From Candidatus Tectimicrobiota bacterium (GTDB lineage: Bacteria > JACPUC01): DNA of 64,000 nucleotides. Under the pieces are notes generated by a model that was not told where the DNA came from, did not search any database, and was given only the letters and a program-made list of their open reading frames with translations. This document shows positions 1 to 10,525 of the stretch, in pieces. The position numbers and the translations under genes are program-made. The DNA is taken from positions 20,357-84,356 of the forward strand of contig JACPUC010000025.1 of NCBI GenBank assembly GCA_016192455.1, in the 5' to 3' direction. Every line of letters starts with the position of its first letter. Position 1 is the stretch's first letter.

Positions 1-1543
<1,543 letters not shown>

Positions 1544-1638
1544 CCGGTATCCCTGCCTGTCAACCCTGTCCGCGATTCCCGCCCGCGCCGTGGGTCAGGT
1601 CGCATCCCAGGCGTCGCGGCCGGCCGCGCCGGTCATCG

Positions 1639-3573
1639 TCAACGCATCACGAAGTAGAGCACGAGCAGCATGGCGCCCAGGACCATGGTCACGGCGTAGC
1701 TCTTCACGTAGCCGGTCTGCAGGCGGCGCAGGGCGCCGCTGGCGCCGCGGATGAGGTCGGCGGCCCCGTTGGCGATGCCATCGATCACCAGCACATCGAA
1801 GCCCCGCCAGAGGATGGTCCCCAACTGCTTCACCGGCCTCACGACGAGGAGGTCGTAAGCTTCGTCGACGAAGTACTTGCCGCATAGCAGCCGATACAGC
1901 CACGCGTTCACCTCGGCCGCCCGCTGCGCCAGCTCCGGCCGCTGCAGGAAGAACCGCCGCGCCATGACGAGGCCGGCGACGGCGATGGCCAGCGACACGA
2001 TCATCATGAAGAGCTCGAAGCCGATCGCCGCATGACCGGCCTCCGCGGCGGCCGCTCCGTGGGCGAGGGGGGCGCGCGCCAGGACAGGCTCCAGGAAGCT
2101 CTTAAAGAGGTTCCCCCCTTGAATGAGGGGCAAGCCGACGAAGCCGCCGAGGATCGACAACACCGCCAGGACCACGAGGGGCCGCGTCATCACCTTCGGC
2201 GACTCATGGATGTGGGCGGCGCGCTCCGCCGACACGCGCGACGGGCCATGGAAGGTGAGATAGATCAGCCGGAACATGTAGAGCGCCGTCAGGAACGCCG
2301 TGAACGCGGCGACCGCCCAGAGGAAGAGGCTCTCCTGCAGGGTCTCCCAGAGAATCTCGTCCTTGCTGAAGAAACCGGCGAAGGGAAAGATGCCGGCGAT
2401 CGCCAGGGCGCCGATCCAGAAGGTGATGCCGGTGGTGCGCAGTTTGGAGAACAATCCCCCCATCCTGCGCAGGTCCTGCTCTCCACCCAGGGCGTGAATG
2501 ACGCTGCCGGAGCCAAGGAATAAGAGCGACTTGAAGAAGGCGTGCGTCATGAGGTGGAAGATGGCGGCGGTGAATGCGCCGACGCCGCAGGCGAGGAACA
2601 TGTAGCCGAGCTGGCTCACCGTCGAATAGGCCAGGACGCGCTTGATGTCGGTCTGCACCAGGCCCATGGTGGCGGCGAAGAAGGCGGTCGCCAGACCGAT
2701 GCCGGCCACCACCGTGAGGCTCAGCGGCGCCAGCGCGAAGAGGGCGCTGGTGCGCACCACCATGTAGACCCCCGCCGTCACCATGGTGGCGGCATGAATG
2801 AGGGCGCTCACCGGGGTGGGACCCTCCATGGCGTCGGGCAGCCAGACGTAGAGCGGAAGCTGCGCCGACTTGCCGGTGGCGCCCACGAAGAGGAGCAGCG
2901 TGATCGCCGTGATCGCCGCGCCGCTGACGACGCCGCTCTGGACGAGCTGCGGCGCCTTGCTGAAGACCGTCGTGAAGTCGAGACTGCCGAAAAGGGCGAA
3001 GATGAGAAAAATGGCCAGAAGGAACCCGAAGTCGCCGACGCGGTTGACGATGAACGCCTTCTTCCCCGCGTCGGCTGCTGATTTCCGTTCGTACCAGAAG
3101 CCGATGAGCAGGTAGGAGCAAAGCCCCACCCCTTCCCAGCCGACGAACAGGAGGAGGAAGTTGTTCGCCAGCACGAGGATCAGCATGGAGAAGATGAAGA
3201 GGTTGAGGTAGACGAAGTAGCGCCGGAAGCCGGGGTCGCCGTGCATGTAGCCGATCGAGTAGACATGGATGATGAAACCGACGCCGGTGACCACGAGCGC
3301 CATGATGATCGAGAGCTGATCAACGAGCAGCCCGAAGCCGGCGGAGAGGCTGCCGGAGGCGATCCACGTATAGACGTTGAGTTCGATGTGGCGTTGCTGC
3401 GGGGGCAGCTTCAGGAGCGCCAGGAACGCGCCCACGGCAACGAGCAAGGCCAGGCCCACCACCGCCGAGGCAAGCCAGCCGATGCCGCGCTCGCTCATCC
3501 TCCCGGTCACGAAGAGGTTGAGGAACACCCCCAGGAGCGGCAGGGCAAGCATGAGCCAGGCAAGATCGAGCAT
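1639..3573 (-). CDS. nuoL: NADH-quinone oxidoreductase subunit L
   Basis: Largest antiporter-like subunit of complex I, placed at the distal tip of the membrane arm, with a long C-terminal lateral helix that braces the other channels. The protein is about 644 residues, normal for NuoL, with many membrane helices. Visible motifs are [19 protein letters not shown] (conserved Glu), the [31 protein letters not shown] loop (named here in part: [18 protein letters not shown]) and the [10 protein letters not shown] segment. I chose the ATG at 3573 because AAGGAAGG lies about 10 bases upstream; an in-frame TTG at 3597 is the alternative. nuoK ends 45 bp upstream and nuoM follows, so it is co-transcribed in the nuo operon. 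Confidence 0.95.
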   Translation of the reverse strand: MLDLAWLMLALPLLGVFLNLFVTGRMSERGIGWLASAVVGLALLVAVGAFLALLKLPPQQRHIELNVYTWIASGSLSAGFGLLVDQLSIIMALVVTGVGFIIHVYSIGYMHGDPGFRRYFVYLNLFIFSMLILVLANNFLLLFVGWEGVGLCSYLLIGFWYERKSAADAGKKAFIVNRVGDFGFLLAIFLIFALFGSLDFTTVFSKAPQLVQSGVVSGAAITAITLLLFVGATGKSAQLPLYVWLPDAMEGPTPVSALIHAATMVTAGVYMVVRTSALFALAPLSLTVVAGIGLATAFFAATMGLVQTDIKRVLAYSTVSQLGYMFLACGVGAFTAAIFHLMTHAFFKSLLFLGSGSVIHALGGEQDLRRMGGLFSKLRTTGITFWIGALAIAGIFPFAGFFSKDEILWETLQESLFLWAVAAFTAFLTALYMFRLIYLTFHGPSRVSAERAAHIHESPKVMTRPLVVLAVLSILGGFVGLPLIQGGNLFKSFLEPVLARAPLAHGAAAAEAGHAAIGFELFMMIVSLAIAVAGLVMARRFFLQRPELAQRAAEVNAWLYRLLCGKYFVDEAYDLLVVRPVKQLGTILWRGFDVLVIDGIANGAADLIRGASGALRRLQTGYVKSYAVTMVLGAMLLVLYFVMR

Positions 3574-3618
3574 GGTGGAAACACCTTCCTTGGACAACGA
3601 GTGGGGAGCAGCGGCAGC

Positions 3619-3930
3619 TCACCCGCGCAGCAAGTTCACCTCATCCACATCCACCGACTCGCGCGAGCGGAAGATCGTCAGGATGATCGCCAGCCCCACC
3701 GCAACCTCCGCCGCGGCCACCGTCATGACGAAAAAGAAGAAAATCTGCCCCGACATCGAGTGCAGGAAGCGGGAGAAGGCGATGAACGACAGGTTCACGC
3801 CGCTGAGCATGATCTCGATGCACATGAAGATGACCAGGGCGTTGCGGCGCAGCAGGACGCCCGCCACGCCGATGCTGAAGACGATGGCGCTGAGGACGAG
3901 GTACCAGGAAAGCGGCACGGTGAAGGACAT
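3619..3930 (-). CDS. nuoK: NADH-quinone oxidoreductase subunit K
   Basis: Small three-helix membrane subunit of complex I (103 residues, the usual length), homologous to MrpC antiporter subunits. The two buried glutamates of the family are visible: one in the helix [13 protein letters not shown] and one in [12 protein letters not shown], both needed for proton coupling in studied enzymes. The start lies 4 bp from the nuoJ stop, which suggests translational coupling. It sits between nuoJ and nuoL as in most bacteria. Confidence 0.96.
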   Translation of the reverse strand: MSFTVPLSWYLVLSAIVFSIGVAGVLLRRNALVIFMCIEIMLSGVNLSFIAFSRFLHSMSGQIFFFFVMTVAAAEVAVGLAIILTIFRSRESVDVDEVNLLRG

Positions 3931-3934
3931 GGCA

Positions 3935-4489
3935 TCAATCCGCGCGTGAGGAGGCGGCGGGCGGTGGCGACGACGCGCCGAGCGGACGCCGTCGCGCCAG
4001 CACCATGGCCCCGATCATGGCGACGAGGAGCAGGACCGAGGTCGCCTCGAAGAGGAACAGGAAGTCGGTGAAGAGGAGCTTGCCGAAGACCTGCGCGTTG
4101 CCAAGCTCGGCCAGGCGCTGCGGCGTGAACTCCCCCTGCGGCCCCAGCCGCACTTCGCCCGCCACCGTGACGGCCACCAGGCCGAAGAGGATGATCGTCA
4201 GGATGAGACCAAAGAGCTTCTGCCAGCGCAGCTTCGCCTCGGGCGCCTGGCGGTCGCGCACGTTGAGGAGCATGACGACGAAGAGGAAGAGGACCATGAT
4301 GGCGCCGGCATAGACGAGCACCTGGAGCACCGCGATGATCTGCGCCTGCAAGAGCACGAACTGCCCTGCCAAGCCCAGGAACGCCAGGATCAGGAAGAGC
4401 GCGCTGTAGACCGGGTTCCTCTGCGCCACGACCATGAGCGAGGCGCCCACGAGAATCACCGCCAAGATGACGAACATGATGAGTTCCAT
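3935..4489 (-). CDS. nuoJ: NADH-quinone oxidoreductase subunit J
   Basis: Membrane subunit of complex I (about 184 residues, five predicted helices). The segment [19 protein letters not shown] is the conserved NuoJ third helix, which undergoes a pi-bulge transition during turnover in studied complexes. I chose the ATG at 4489 ([13 protein letters not shown]); an in-frame GTG at 4498 is possible. The C-terminus is Pro/Ser/Ala-rich and poorly conserved. Upstream lies a 150-bp spacer and then nuoH. In a canonical operon nuoI separates nuoH from nuoJ; it is absent here. Confidence 0.94.
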   Translation of the reverse strand: MELIMFVILAVILVGASLMVVAQRNPVYSALFLILAFLGLAGQFVLLQAQIIAVLQVLVYAGAIMVLFLFVVMLLNVRDRQAPEAKLRWQKLFGLILTIILFGLVAVTVAGEVRLGPQGEFTPQRLAELGNAQVFGKLLFTDFLFLFEATSVLLLVAMIGAMVLARRRPLGASSPPPAASSRAD

Positions 4490-4643
4490 CACGCGCACCC
4501 ACGGGATGACGCAGCGCCCTCGCGGAGCTGCGCGTTCTCTCCTCGCTCCGGCCCCGCGGCTCGCCTCGGGAGCCGCGCGCCACCCTGCTTCCTGAACCGC
4601 CTGAAGAGTCCCCTGCCGAGCGGCATGGCGCGGCGGCGTCGCC
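4490..4643. other. nuoH-nuoJ spacer where nuoI is absent
   Basis: This is the canonical position of nuoI, which needs roughly 450-550 bp. The spacer is about 150 bp and none of its frames shows the two CxxCxxCxxxCP motifs of NuoI, so there is neither gene nor visible remnant. It contains a perfect 8-bp inverted repeat (CGCGGCTC at 4555-4562 with its complement at 4570-4577, 7-base loop) that could fold as an intercistronic hairpin in the mRNA. Confidence 0.7.
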
Positions 4644-5669
4644 CTACACCCACTTCGCCACCACCAGGTAGCCGCTGTAGAAGATGTTGAGGATCGCCAG
4701 CGGCAGGGTGATCTTCCAGCCCAGGCGCATGAGCTGATCGTAGCGGAAGCGCGGCAGCGTCCAGCGCACCCAGACGAAGAAGAAGAGCATTACCCCCACT
4801 TTGAGGACGAAGGCCAGCACCTGCGCGAGACTGAGGAGCAGCGGCGGCAGCCCCGCCTGCTCGAGGTAGGGGACCTGCCAGCCGCCGAGGTAGAGGCTGA
4901 CGACCACCGCGGAGGCGGTGAGCATGTTGGCGTACTCCGCCATGAAGAACATGGCGAACTTCATGCTGCTGTACTCGGTGTGGTAGCCGCCGACCAGCTC
5001 GGGCTCCGCCTCCGGCAGATCGAACGGCAGGCGGTTCGTCTCGGCGAAGACGGCGATGAGGAAGATGATGAACCCCAGCGGCTGCATCCAGAAGTTCCAG
5101 CGCAGGCCGCTCTGCGCCGCGACGATGTCGGGCAGGCGCAGCGATCCCGCCACGATGAGCACCCCGACGGCGGCGAGGCCAAGGGAGAGCTCATAGCTGA
5201 TCATCTGGGCCGAGGCGCGCAAGCCGCCGATGAGCGAGTACTTGCTGTTCGACGACCAGCCCGCCAGGACGACGCCATACACCCCCATGCTCGTCAACGC
5301 GAAGATGTAGAGGAAACCGATATTGACGTTGGCGATGACGAGCGGGATGTCGCGCCCGAAGAGCGGCAGAGTGTTGCCGAAAGGGATGACCGCCATGGTG
5401 ATGAAGGCCGGCACCAGCGCCACCAGCGGCGCCAGCAGGTAGACCGGGCGGTTGACGTAGTGCGGGATGAGGTCCTCCTTGAACATGAACTTCAGGCCGT
5501 CGGCCAGCGGCTGCAGGAGGCCGAAGGGACCCACTCGGTTCGGGCCGCGCCGGTCCTGGATGAAGGCGCTCACGCGGCGCTCCACGAGCGACAGGTAGGC
5601 CACCATGGTCAGGTAGACCCCAAAGACGACGAGGATTTTCACGATGGTGATGAGCAGGTCGGTCATCAT
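4644..5669 (-). CDS. nuoH: NADH-quinone oxidoreductase subunit H
   Basis: Membrane subunit of complex I that forms the quinone-access chamber with NuoB and NuoD and links the peripheral and membrane arms. 341 residues with eight or more hydrophobic helices. Family hallmarks are [19 protein letters not shown] near the N-terminus, the [19 protein letters not shown] acidic loop (quinone-site region) and [13 protein letters not shown] near the C-terminus. The start codon overlaps the nuoG stop as ATGA (5666-5669), so translation is probably coupled. The partners NuoB and NuoD that complete its quinone site are not encoded in this window. Confidence 0.96.
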   Translation of the reverse strand: MMTDLLITIVKILVVFGVYLTMVAYLSLVERRVSAFIQDRRGPNRVGPFGLLQPLADGLKFMFKEDLIPHYVNRPVYLLAPLVALVPAFITMAVIPFGNTLPLFGRDIPLVIANVNIGFLYIFALTSMGVYGVVLAGWSSNSKYSLIGGLRASAQMISYELSLGLAAVGVLIVAGSLRLPDIVAAQSGLRWNFWMQPLGFIIFLIAVFAETNRLPFDLPEAEPELVGGYHTEYSSMKFAMFFMAEYANMLTASAVVVSLYLGGWQVPYLEQAGLPPLLLSLAQVLAFVLKVGVMLFFFVWVRWTLPRFRYDQLMRLGWKITLPLAILNIFYSGYLVVAKWV

Positions 5670-7243
5670 GCTTGCAGCGCCACCCCCAGGGAGCCGAGCT
5701 CGGCATAGACCGCCTTGACATAGGCGGGAACTTCCACCGCAATCTCCTGCATGATGTCCGCCGGCGAGTCATAGGCCCACTCCGCCCCGAGCTGCTGGGC
5801 GAGATCGCGGAGGATGCGCCAGTCGGCCCGCGCGTCGCCGGGCGGATGGAAGGCGCGGTGAAGCCGCTGCACGCGGCCGCCGTCGTTCGTGAAGCTCCCG
5901 TCCCGCTCCGGGAAGGCGCTGCCCGCCAGCACCAGATGGGCAAGCTGCGTGGTGGCGGTGGGCAGGATGTCCTGCACGAGAAGGCCCTGCAGCTTGCCGA
6001 GGGCGGCGCGAATGCGGTCGCTCTCCCCAAACTCCCCCACGGGATCTTCGTGCAGCACGTAGAGGACGGAGATTTCCCCCGCCTCGATGCCGGCAAGGAT
6101 GCTCTCCCAGCCCTCCTTCCCGGCGGCCACGCAGCCCAGCTCCCTGGCGCCGCGATAGTTGGGCGACTTGTCGGCCTTGTAGAGGAAGCCGTCGGCGCTC
6201 TCCGGTCCCTTGTCGCGCGGGCGGCAGTCGAGGCGCTTGCCTCCGAGCACCTGGGTGAGAAGTTTGCGAAAGAGGTAGAGCTCCTCGTTGGTGGCGAAGG
6301 GACCGGCCAGCCCCGCCAGGGCTGCCGCCTTGGCGCCTTTCAGCAGCTCCGCCGCCTGGCGCAGGGCGTTCCGCCAGGCCGTGGGGCGCTGCGCCGCGCC
6401 TGACTTCACCAACGGTGTGGCGAGTCGCGTAGCAGCATGGACGTACTTGTACCCCAGCCGCCCCGTGTCGCACATCCAGTGTTCGTTCACGGTGTCGTTG
6501 ATGCGCGGGGTGAGCCGCATGATCTGGCCGTGGCGGTGCCAGACGGTGATGTTGCAGCCGGTGCTGCATCCCGGGCAGATGCTTGCCGTCTGCGCCATCT
6601 CCCAGACGCGCGACTTGAAGCGGTAGTCGCGGTTCGTCAGAGCACCCACGGGGCAGAGATCAATGGTGTTCATCGAGTAGTTGTTGTCGAGCTGCCTGCC
6701 GGGGGAGGTGCCGATCTCCACGTGGTTGCCGCGCTGCAAGAAGCCGAGCTCGGAGGTCTTGGTGATCTCGTCGCAGAAGCGGATGCAGCGGGAGCAGAGG
6801 ATGCAGCGCTCGGCGTCGAGCATGACGCGCGGTCCCACCGGCACGCGCTTGGGTTTGTGGACCTTCTCTTCGATGAAGCGGCTGTACCCCTGGCCGTGCT
6901 CGAAGGCGTAATCCTGCAGCTTGCACTCGCCGCACTGGTCGCAGATGGGGCAGTCGAGGGGATGGTTGACGAGGAGGAACTCCATCACCCCCTGGCGCGC
7001 CTGCACCGCCATCTCGGAGGTGGTCTTCACCACCATGCCGTCGGTCGCCTGGGTGTTGCACGCGATGAGGGGCTTCGGCTGCCCCACCACCTCGACCAGG
7101 CACATGCGGCAGTTGCCGGCGATGGAGAGCTTCTCGTGCCAGCAGTAGTGGGGGATGGTGATGCCGAGCTGCTTGGCGGCCACGATCACCGTGGTGCCGG
7201 GATTAACGGTGATCTCCTTGCCATCTATGGTCACCTTGGGCAT
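5666..7243 (-). CDS. nuoG: NADH-quinone oxidoreductase subunit G (short form)
   Basis: Iron-sulfur subunit of the NADH-dehydrogenase module that passes electrons from NuoE/NuoF toward NuoI/NuoB. Seen in the 525-residue protein: a [2Fe-2S] set (Cys34, 45, 48, 62), the N5 motif with His94 and Cys98/101/107, the N4 set (Cys147/150/153 and Cys197), and an N7-type set Cys223, 226, 230 and 258. The C-terminal molybdopterin-oxidoreductase-like region is much shorter than in 700-900-residue NuoG proteins. The start is the ATG at 7243, preceded by AAGGTGA; a nearly identical 14-base copy of the start region (ATGCCCAAGGTGAC) lies 17 bp upstream. It overlaps nuoH by 4 bp and follows nuoF by 35 bp. Confidence 0.93.
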   Translation of the reverse strand: MPKVTIDGKEITVNPGTTVIVAAKQLGITIPHYCWHEKLSIAGNCRMCLVEVVGQPKPLIACNTQATDGMVVKTTSEMAVQARQGVMEFLLVNHPLDCPICDQCGECKLQDYAFEHGQGYSRFIEEKVHKPKRVPVGPRVMLDAERCILCSRCIRFCDEITKTSELGFLQRGNHVEIGTSPGRQLDNNYSMNTIDLCPVGALTNRDYRFKSRVWEMAQTASICPGCSTGCNITVWHRHGQIMRLTPRINDTVNEHWMCDTGRLGYKYVHAATRLATPLVKSGAAQRPTAWRNALRQAAELLKGAKAAALAGLAGPFATNEELYLFRKLLTQVLGGKRLDCRPRDKGPESADGFLYKADKSPNYRGARELGCVAAGKEGWESILAGIEAGEISVLYVLHEDPVGEFGESDRIRAALGKLQGLLVQDILPTATTQLAHLVLAGSAFPERDGSFTNDGGRVQRLHRAFHPPGDARADWRILRDLAQQLGAEWAYDSPADIMQEIAVEVPAYVKAVYAELGSLGVALQA

Positions 7244-7278
7244 GGCGTCACCTTGGGCATGAGTGTGCGCTGCTCCCG

Positions 7279-8613
7279 TTACGCTGAGACTTGCACGGGG
7301 ATCAGATCGGCGCGGCGGCCGCCCAGGACCCCCGGCACGGGACCGGGGTCCGGCAGGCCGCTGCCCCGCCGGATGCGCTCCTCGAAGTCGGCGCGAAACC
7401 GGCTGATGTTGTAGCGGATGGGCCAGGCCGCGGCGTCGCCGAAGGGGCAGATGGTGCGCCCTTCCATATTGGCGCAGATCGACAGGAGGAGATCGAGGTC
7501 CTCCATCCTCCCCTGCCCCGCTTCGATGCGGCGCAGAATTTGCGGTATCCAGCCGCTCCCCTCGCGGCAGGGAGTGCACTGCCCGCAGGACTCATGGTGG
7601 TAGAACTCGGCGATGCGCCGGGTGACCGCCACGATGTCGGTGGTCTCATCCATGACGATGATGGCGCCGGTGCCGAAAAGCGAGCTAACCGTTCGCAGGC
7701 CGTCGTGGTCCATCGGCGTGTCGAGCATCTCCGCCGTCAGGATCGGCGTCGAGGAGCCGCCGGGGATCACGCCCTTGATCTTGCGGCCGCCTGGGACGCC
7801 GCCGGCGTGCTCATAGATGATTTCGCGCAGCGGCGTGCCAAGAGGGAGCTCGTAGAGCCCCGGCCGGTTGACGTGGCCGCTGACGCCGAAGAGGGTGGTG
7901 CCTGGGCTTGCCTTGGTGCCCATGCTGCGATACCAATCGGCGCCGTGCTTGATGATGTGGGGCACCGTGCAGAGGGTCTCGACGTTGTTGACCGTCGTCG
8001 GGCAGCCGTACACCCCGTAGCCGGCGGGAAATGGCGGTTTGGGCCTCGGGTAGCCGCGTTTGCCCTCCAGCGACTCCATGAGTGCCGTCTCTTCGCCGCA
8101 GATGTAGGCACCGGCGCCGCGGTAGAGGATGATGTCGATGTCGTGCCCGGTGCCGTCGAGGTTCTGTCCCACAAACCCCCGAGCGCGCGCCTCCTCGAGG
8201 GCCGCGCTGAGGCGCCGGTAGCCCAGGCCGAACTCCCCCCGCACATAGACGAAGGCCAACTTCGAGCGAATGGCGTAGGCGCCGATGATGATGCCTTCGA
8301 TGAGGCTGTGGGGATCGGTCTCGATGATCTTGCGGTCCTTGAAGGTGCCCGGCTCCCCCTCGTCGGCGTTGCAGCAGAGGTAGTGCGGCTTCTTCGGCTC
8401 CTTCGGCATGAAGCTCCACTTCACGCCGGTGGGAAAGCCGGCCCCGCCCCGGCCGCGCAGGCCGGAGGCCTTCACGACCTCGACGACCTCCTCGACCGTC
8501 AGGCGCAGCGCCTTCTTCAGGCCCTCGTAACCGCCGCGCTCGATGAAGACGTCGATCGTCTCGGCGTTCGGCACCTCGAAGTTCTTGCTGATGATCCTGA
8601 TCTGCTCAGCCAT
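7279..8613 (-). CDS. nuoF: NADH-quinone oxidoreductase subunit F
   Basis: FMN- and NADH-binding subunit of complex I, the electron entry point. 444 residues, normal length. The NADH-binding glycine-rich motif GLRGRGGAGFPTG is at residues 51-63, the FMN-site stretch YLCCNADEGEPGTFKDR follows near residue 80, and the N3 [4Fe-4S] ligands are in ESCGQCTPC (341-349) plus Cys389 in TICPFGD. I chose the ATG at 8613 (MAEQIRII), which matches family N-termini; the open frame extends to 8667 without support. Encoded between nuoE and nuoG as in canonical operons. Confidence 0.96.
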   Translation of the reverse strand: MAEQIRIISKNFEVPNAETIDVFIERGGYEGLKKALRLTVEEVVEVVKASGLRGRGGAGFPTGVKWSFMPKEPKKPHYLCCNADEGEPGTFKDRKIIETDPHSLIEGIIIGAYAIRSKLAFVYVRGEFGLGYRRLSAALEEARARGFVGQNLDGTGHDIDIILYRGAGAYICGEETALMESLEGKRGYPRPKPPFPAGYGVYGCPTTVNNVETLCTVPHIIKHGADWYRSMGTKASPGTTLFGVSGHVNRPGLYELPLGTPLREIIYEHAGGVPGGRKIKGVIPGGSSTPILTAEMLDTPMDHDGLRTVSSLFGTGAIIVMDETTDIVAVTRRIAEFYHHESCGQCTPCREGSGWIPQILRRIEAGQGRMEDLDLLLSICANMEGRTICPFGDAAAWPIRYNISRFRADFEERIRRGSGLPDPGPVPGVLGGRRADLIPVQVSA

Positions 8614-8689
8614 TGCTACGCCGCCGGCGCCTCCATGCGCTTCGCTCGGCCGGGGTGCTCCCAGCACGCTCGCTCTGCCCCATCGCTGC

Positions 8690-9154
8690 TCAGGGAAGCT
8701 CCGCGAGGTAGGCCGTGAGTCGTTCCGTCGAGAGATTCTCCACGTAGTCGCTGTTCACCTGCATGGCGGGCGCTCCGCCGCAGGCAGCCAGGCACTCGAC
8801 CGTGCTCACGCTGAAGCGCTGGTCGGCGGTCGTCTCACCCGGCTTGATGCCAAGCTTCTTCTGGATCGCCTGGAGAATCTCGCCGCTGTTCCGCAGCATG
8901 CAGGCGATGTTCGTGCAGACCTGCAGGTGGTAGCGGCCCACCGGCTTCTTGTTGAAGAGGGTATAGAAGGAGGCAACCTCGTGCACTTTGATCGGCGGCA
9001 GTCCGAGGAGCTCGGCCACGTAGTCCTGCGCCTGCGGCGACAGCCAGCCCAGCTCCTCCTGCACGAGGTGGAGCACGGGCAGCACGGCCGAGCGCTTCTG
9101 CGGGAAGCGCGCGATGGTGTCGCGAATCTTCGTCAACTGCTCCTCGGAGACCAT
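8690..9154 (-). CDS. nuoE: NADH-quinone oxidoreductase subunit E
   Basis: Thioredoxin-fold [2Fe-2S] subunit (cluster N1a) of the NADH-dehydrogenase module, partner of NuoF. 154 residues. The four cluster ligands are visible as Cys80, Cys85, Cys121 and Cys125 (CTNIAC and CLAACGGAP). The N-terminal helical part contains LPVLHLVQEELGWLSP, typical of the family. The upstream neighbour is nuoC across a 129-bp spacer, where nuoD normally lies. Confidence 0.95.
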   Translation of the reverse strand: MVSEEQLTKIRDTIARFPQKRSAVLPVLHLVQEELGWLSPQAQDYVAELLGLPPIKVHEVASFYTLFNKKPVGRYHLQVCTNIACMLRNSGEILQAIQKKLGIKPGETTADQRFSVSTVECLAACGGAPAMQVNSDYVENLSTERLTAYLAELP

Positions 9155-9283
9155 GGCTCTTCTGCTCTTGCTCCTGTCACCGTACCCGGCGTGCCGACGG
9201 TGAGGATCGCGGCGGTTGCCTGGGGTAGCTCCGTTCCATCTCGCCCATGCGGCGCGAGGAATCGCCTGCCGCCGCCGGGCAAC
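9155..9283. other. nuoC-nuoE spacer where nuoD is absent
   Basis: The spacer is 129 bp, far too short for nuoD (about 1.2 kb), and no frame resembles NuoD. It holds a perfect 7-bp inverted repeat, TCACCGT at 9177-9183 with ACGGTGA at 9197-9203, and otherwise nothing recognisable. Confidence 0.7.
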
Positions 9284-9748
9284 TCACCGGCCCTGCAAGG
9301 GAAACTCCTTCCGCAGCGGAAAGTCGGTGAAGTCTTCCGGCATGAGGATGCGACGAAGATCAGGGTGGCCCTCGAACTGGATGCCGAAGAGGTCGTAGGT
9401 CTCCCGTTCATGCCAGTTGGCTGCCGGCCAGAGACTGGTCAGCGAGGGCAGGGATGGATGCTCGGCCGGCACATCGGCCTTCAGCCGCAAGCGGGCATTG
9501 CCGAGAAAGGAGTAGAGGTGGTAGACGACGGTGAAGACGTTGCGCTGCTGCACGTAGTCAGCCGCCGTCACGTCGGTCAGCATCTCGAAGCGCAGCTCGG
9601 GATCATCCCGCAGAACGCGGCAGATGTCCACCAGGCGCGCCGCCGCCACGAGCACCGTCATCTCGCCGCGGAACTCCTGCACCTCGCGGAGCGCCTCTCC
9701 GAACCGCTCTCTCAGCTTCATCACCGCGCGCTCAGCATGCTCCTCCAT
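9284..9748 (-). CDS. nuoC: NADH-quinone oxidoreductase subunit C
   Basis: Peripheral-arm subunit of complex I (30-kDa subunit family) that packs against NuoD and NuoB. 154 residues, normal for a stand-alone NuoC, so it is not a NuoCD fusion. Family signature: NWHERETYDLFGIQFEGHPD followed by the LRRILMPEDFTDFPLRKEFPLQG tail (shown in part as RRILMPEDF and FPLRKEFPL). Starts at an ATG (9748) directly before nuoE in this operon, although nuoB would normally precede it and nuoD follow it. Confidence 0.95.
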   Translation of the reverse strand: MEEHAERAVMKLRERFGEALREVQEFRGEMTVLVAAARLVDICRVLRDDPELRFEMLTDVTAADYVQQRNVFTVVYHLYSFLGNARLRLKADVPAEHPSLPSLTSLWPAANWHERETYDLFGIQFEGHPDLRRILMPEDFTDFPLRKEFPLQGR

Positions 9749-10019
9749 GGGTCATCCAACTTGCTCTGAGGTGGGAATCAATGAGTGATCGTCGGGTGAA
9801 CGAGGGGGTGAGCGCCGCTCCGCCCGCTCTCAGGCATCCAGCTTAGCGCCGCATCCCACGCGGATTGCTCGACTGTCTCGGCGGCCCTGGCCGGCGCTCG
9901 AGCCGCCGCTCCGGCCCCGTGCTGGCTACCGGCGTCCGGTGCGCCTCCGAGCCGGAAGCTGGCGTTCCGAGGTCTCGCAGAGGTTGCCACGCCCCCGACG
10001 GCCCCGTCTCTTGCCCCGG
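9749..10019. other. nuoA-nuoC spacer where nuoB is absent
   Basis: The 271-bp spacer occupies the nuoB position. NuoB needs about 480-550 bp and a conserved N2-cluster motif (tandem cysteines plus two further Cys). None of the frames on either strand shows these. The sequence is GC-rich with imperfect inverted repeats around GCCGG/CCGGC blocks. I see no gene in it. Confidence 0.65.
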
Positions 10020-10376
10020 TTAATCCCACTCCAGCGCCCCCCGGCGCCACACGTAGACGTAGCCAAGGAGCAGGATCACCAGAAAGATGGCCATGGAAAC
10101 GAAACCGAACAAGCCCAATTCCCGCAGCACGATCGCCCACGGGAAGAGCGGCACCGCTTCAATATCGAAGAGCACGAAGAGGACCGCAATGAGGTAGAAG
10201 CGGATGGAGAGGCGCAGGGTGCCGGAACCACGGGGAACCACGCCGCACTCGTAGGCCGCGAGCTTCTCGACGGATGGCTTGCGCGGCCCCATAAGGTGCG
10301 TGAGGACGAGCACGAGCAGCCCAAAGCCCGTGGCGAGGACGATGAGGATGAGGATCGGCACGAAGGTTTCTTCCAT
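10020..10376 (-). CDS. nuoA: NADH-quinone oxidoreductase subunit A
   Basis: Three-helix membrane subunit of complex I, first gene of the operon here. 118 residues from the ATG at 10376 (a GTG at 10379 is equally in frame). The conserved cytoplasmic loop YECGVVP with its family-specific Cys is present, followed by RLSIRFYLIAVLFVLFDIEAVPLFPWA, of which FDIEAVPLFPWA is the best-known NuoA motif. A candidate promoter lies at 10450-10479. Confidence 0.95.
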   Translation of the reverse strand: MEETFVPILILIVLATGFGLLVLVLTHLMGPRKPSVEKLAAYECGVVPRGSGTLRLSIRFYLIAVLFVLFDIEAVPLFPWAIVLRELGLFGFVSMAIFLVILLLGYVYVWRRGALEWD

Positions 10377-10449
10377 CACTCAGCCCGTCTCGAACCGTCC
10401 GGCAGTGCCCGCTCGCCCACCGCTCTGGGATTCCTACCGCGCGGCAGGA

Positions 10450-10479
10450 AGCCTACCGCATCCGATCCCTCTTCGTCAA
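10450..10479 (-). promoter_or_regulatory. candidate sigma-70 promoter for the nuo operon
   Basis: On the minus strand, TTGACG (10474-10479), an 18-base spacer and TAGGCT (10450-10455). The -35 matches the consensus at 5 of 6 positions, the -10 at only 3 of 6. It is the best candidate in the short region upstream of nuoA, with a predicted transcript start near 10443, about 65 bases before the start codon. Confidence 0.4.
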
Positions 10480-10525
10480 GCAAATTACCAGGCAGCAGTG
10501 CGCCACAGCACTGCCATGCCTCTCC

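Noticed and set aside
4490-10019. Possible nuoB, nuoD or nuoI remnants in the nuo spacers
   Set aside because: None of the frames shows the Cys motifs or conserved blocks of these proteins, and the spacers are too short.
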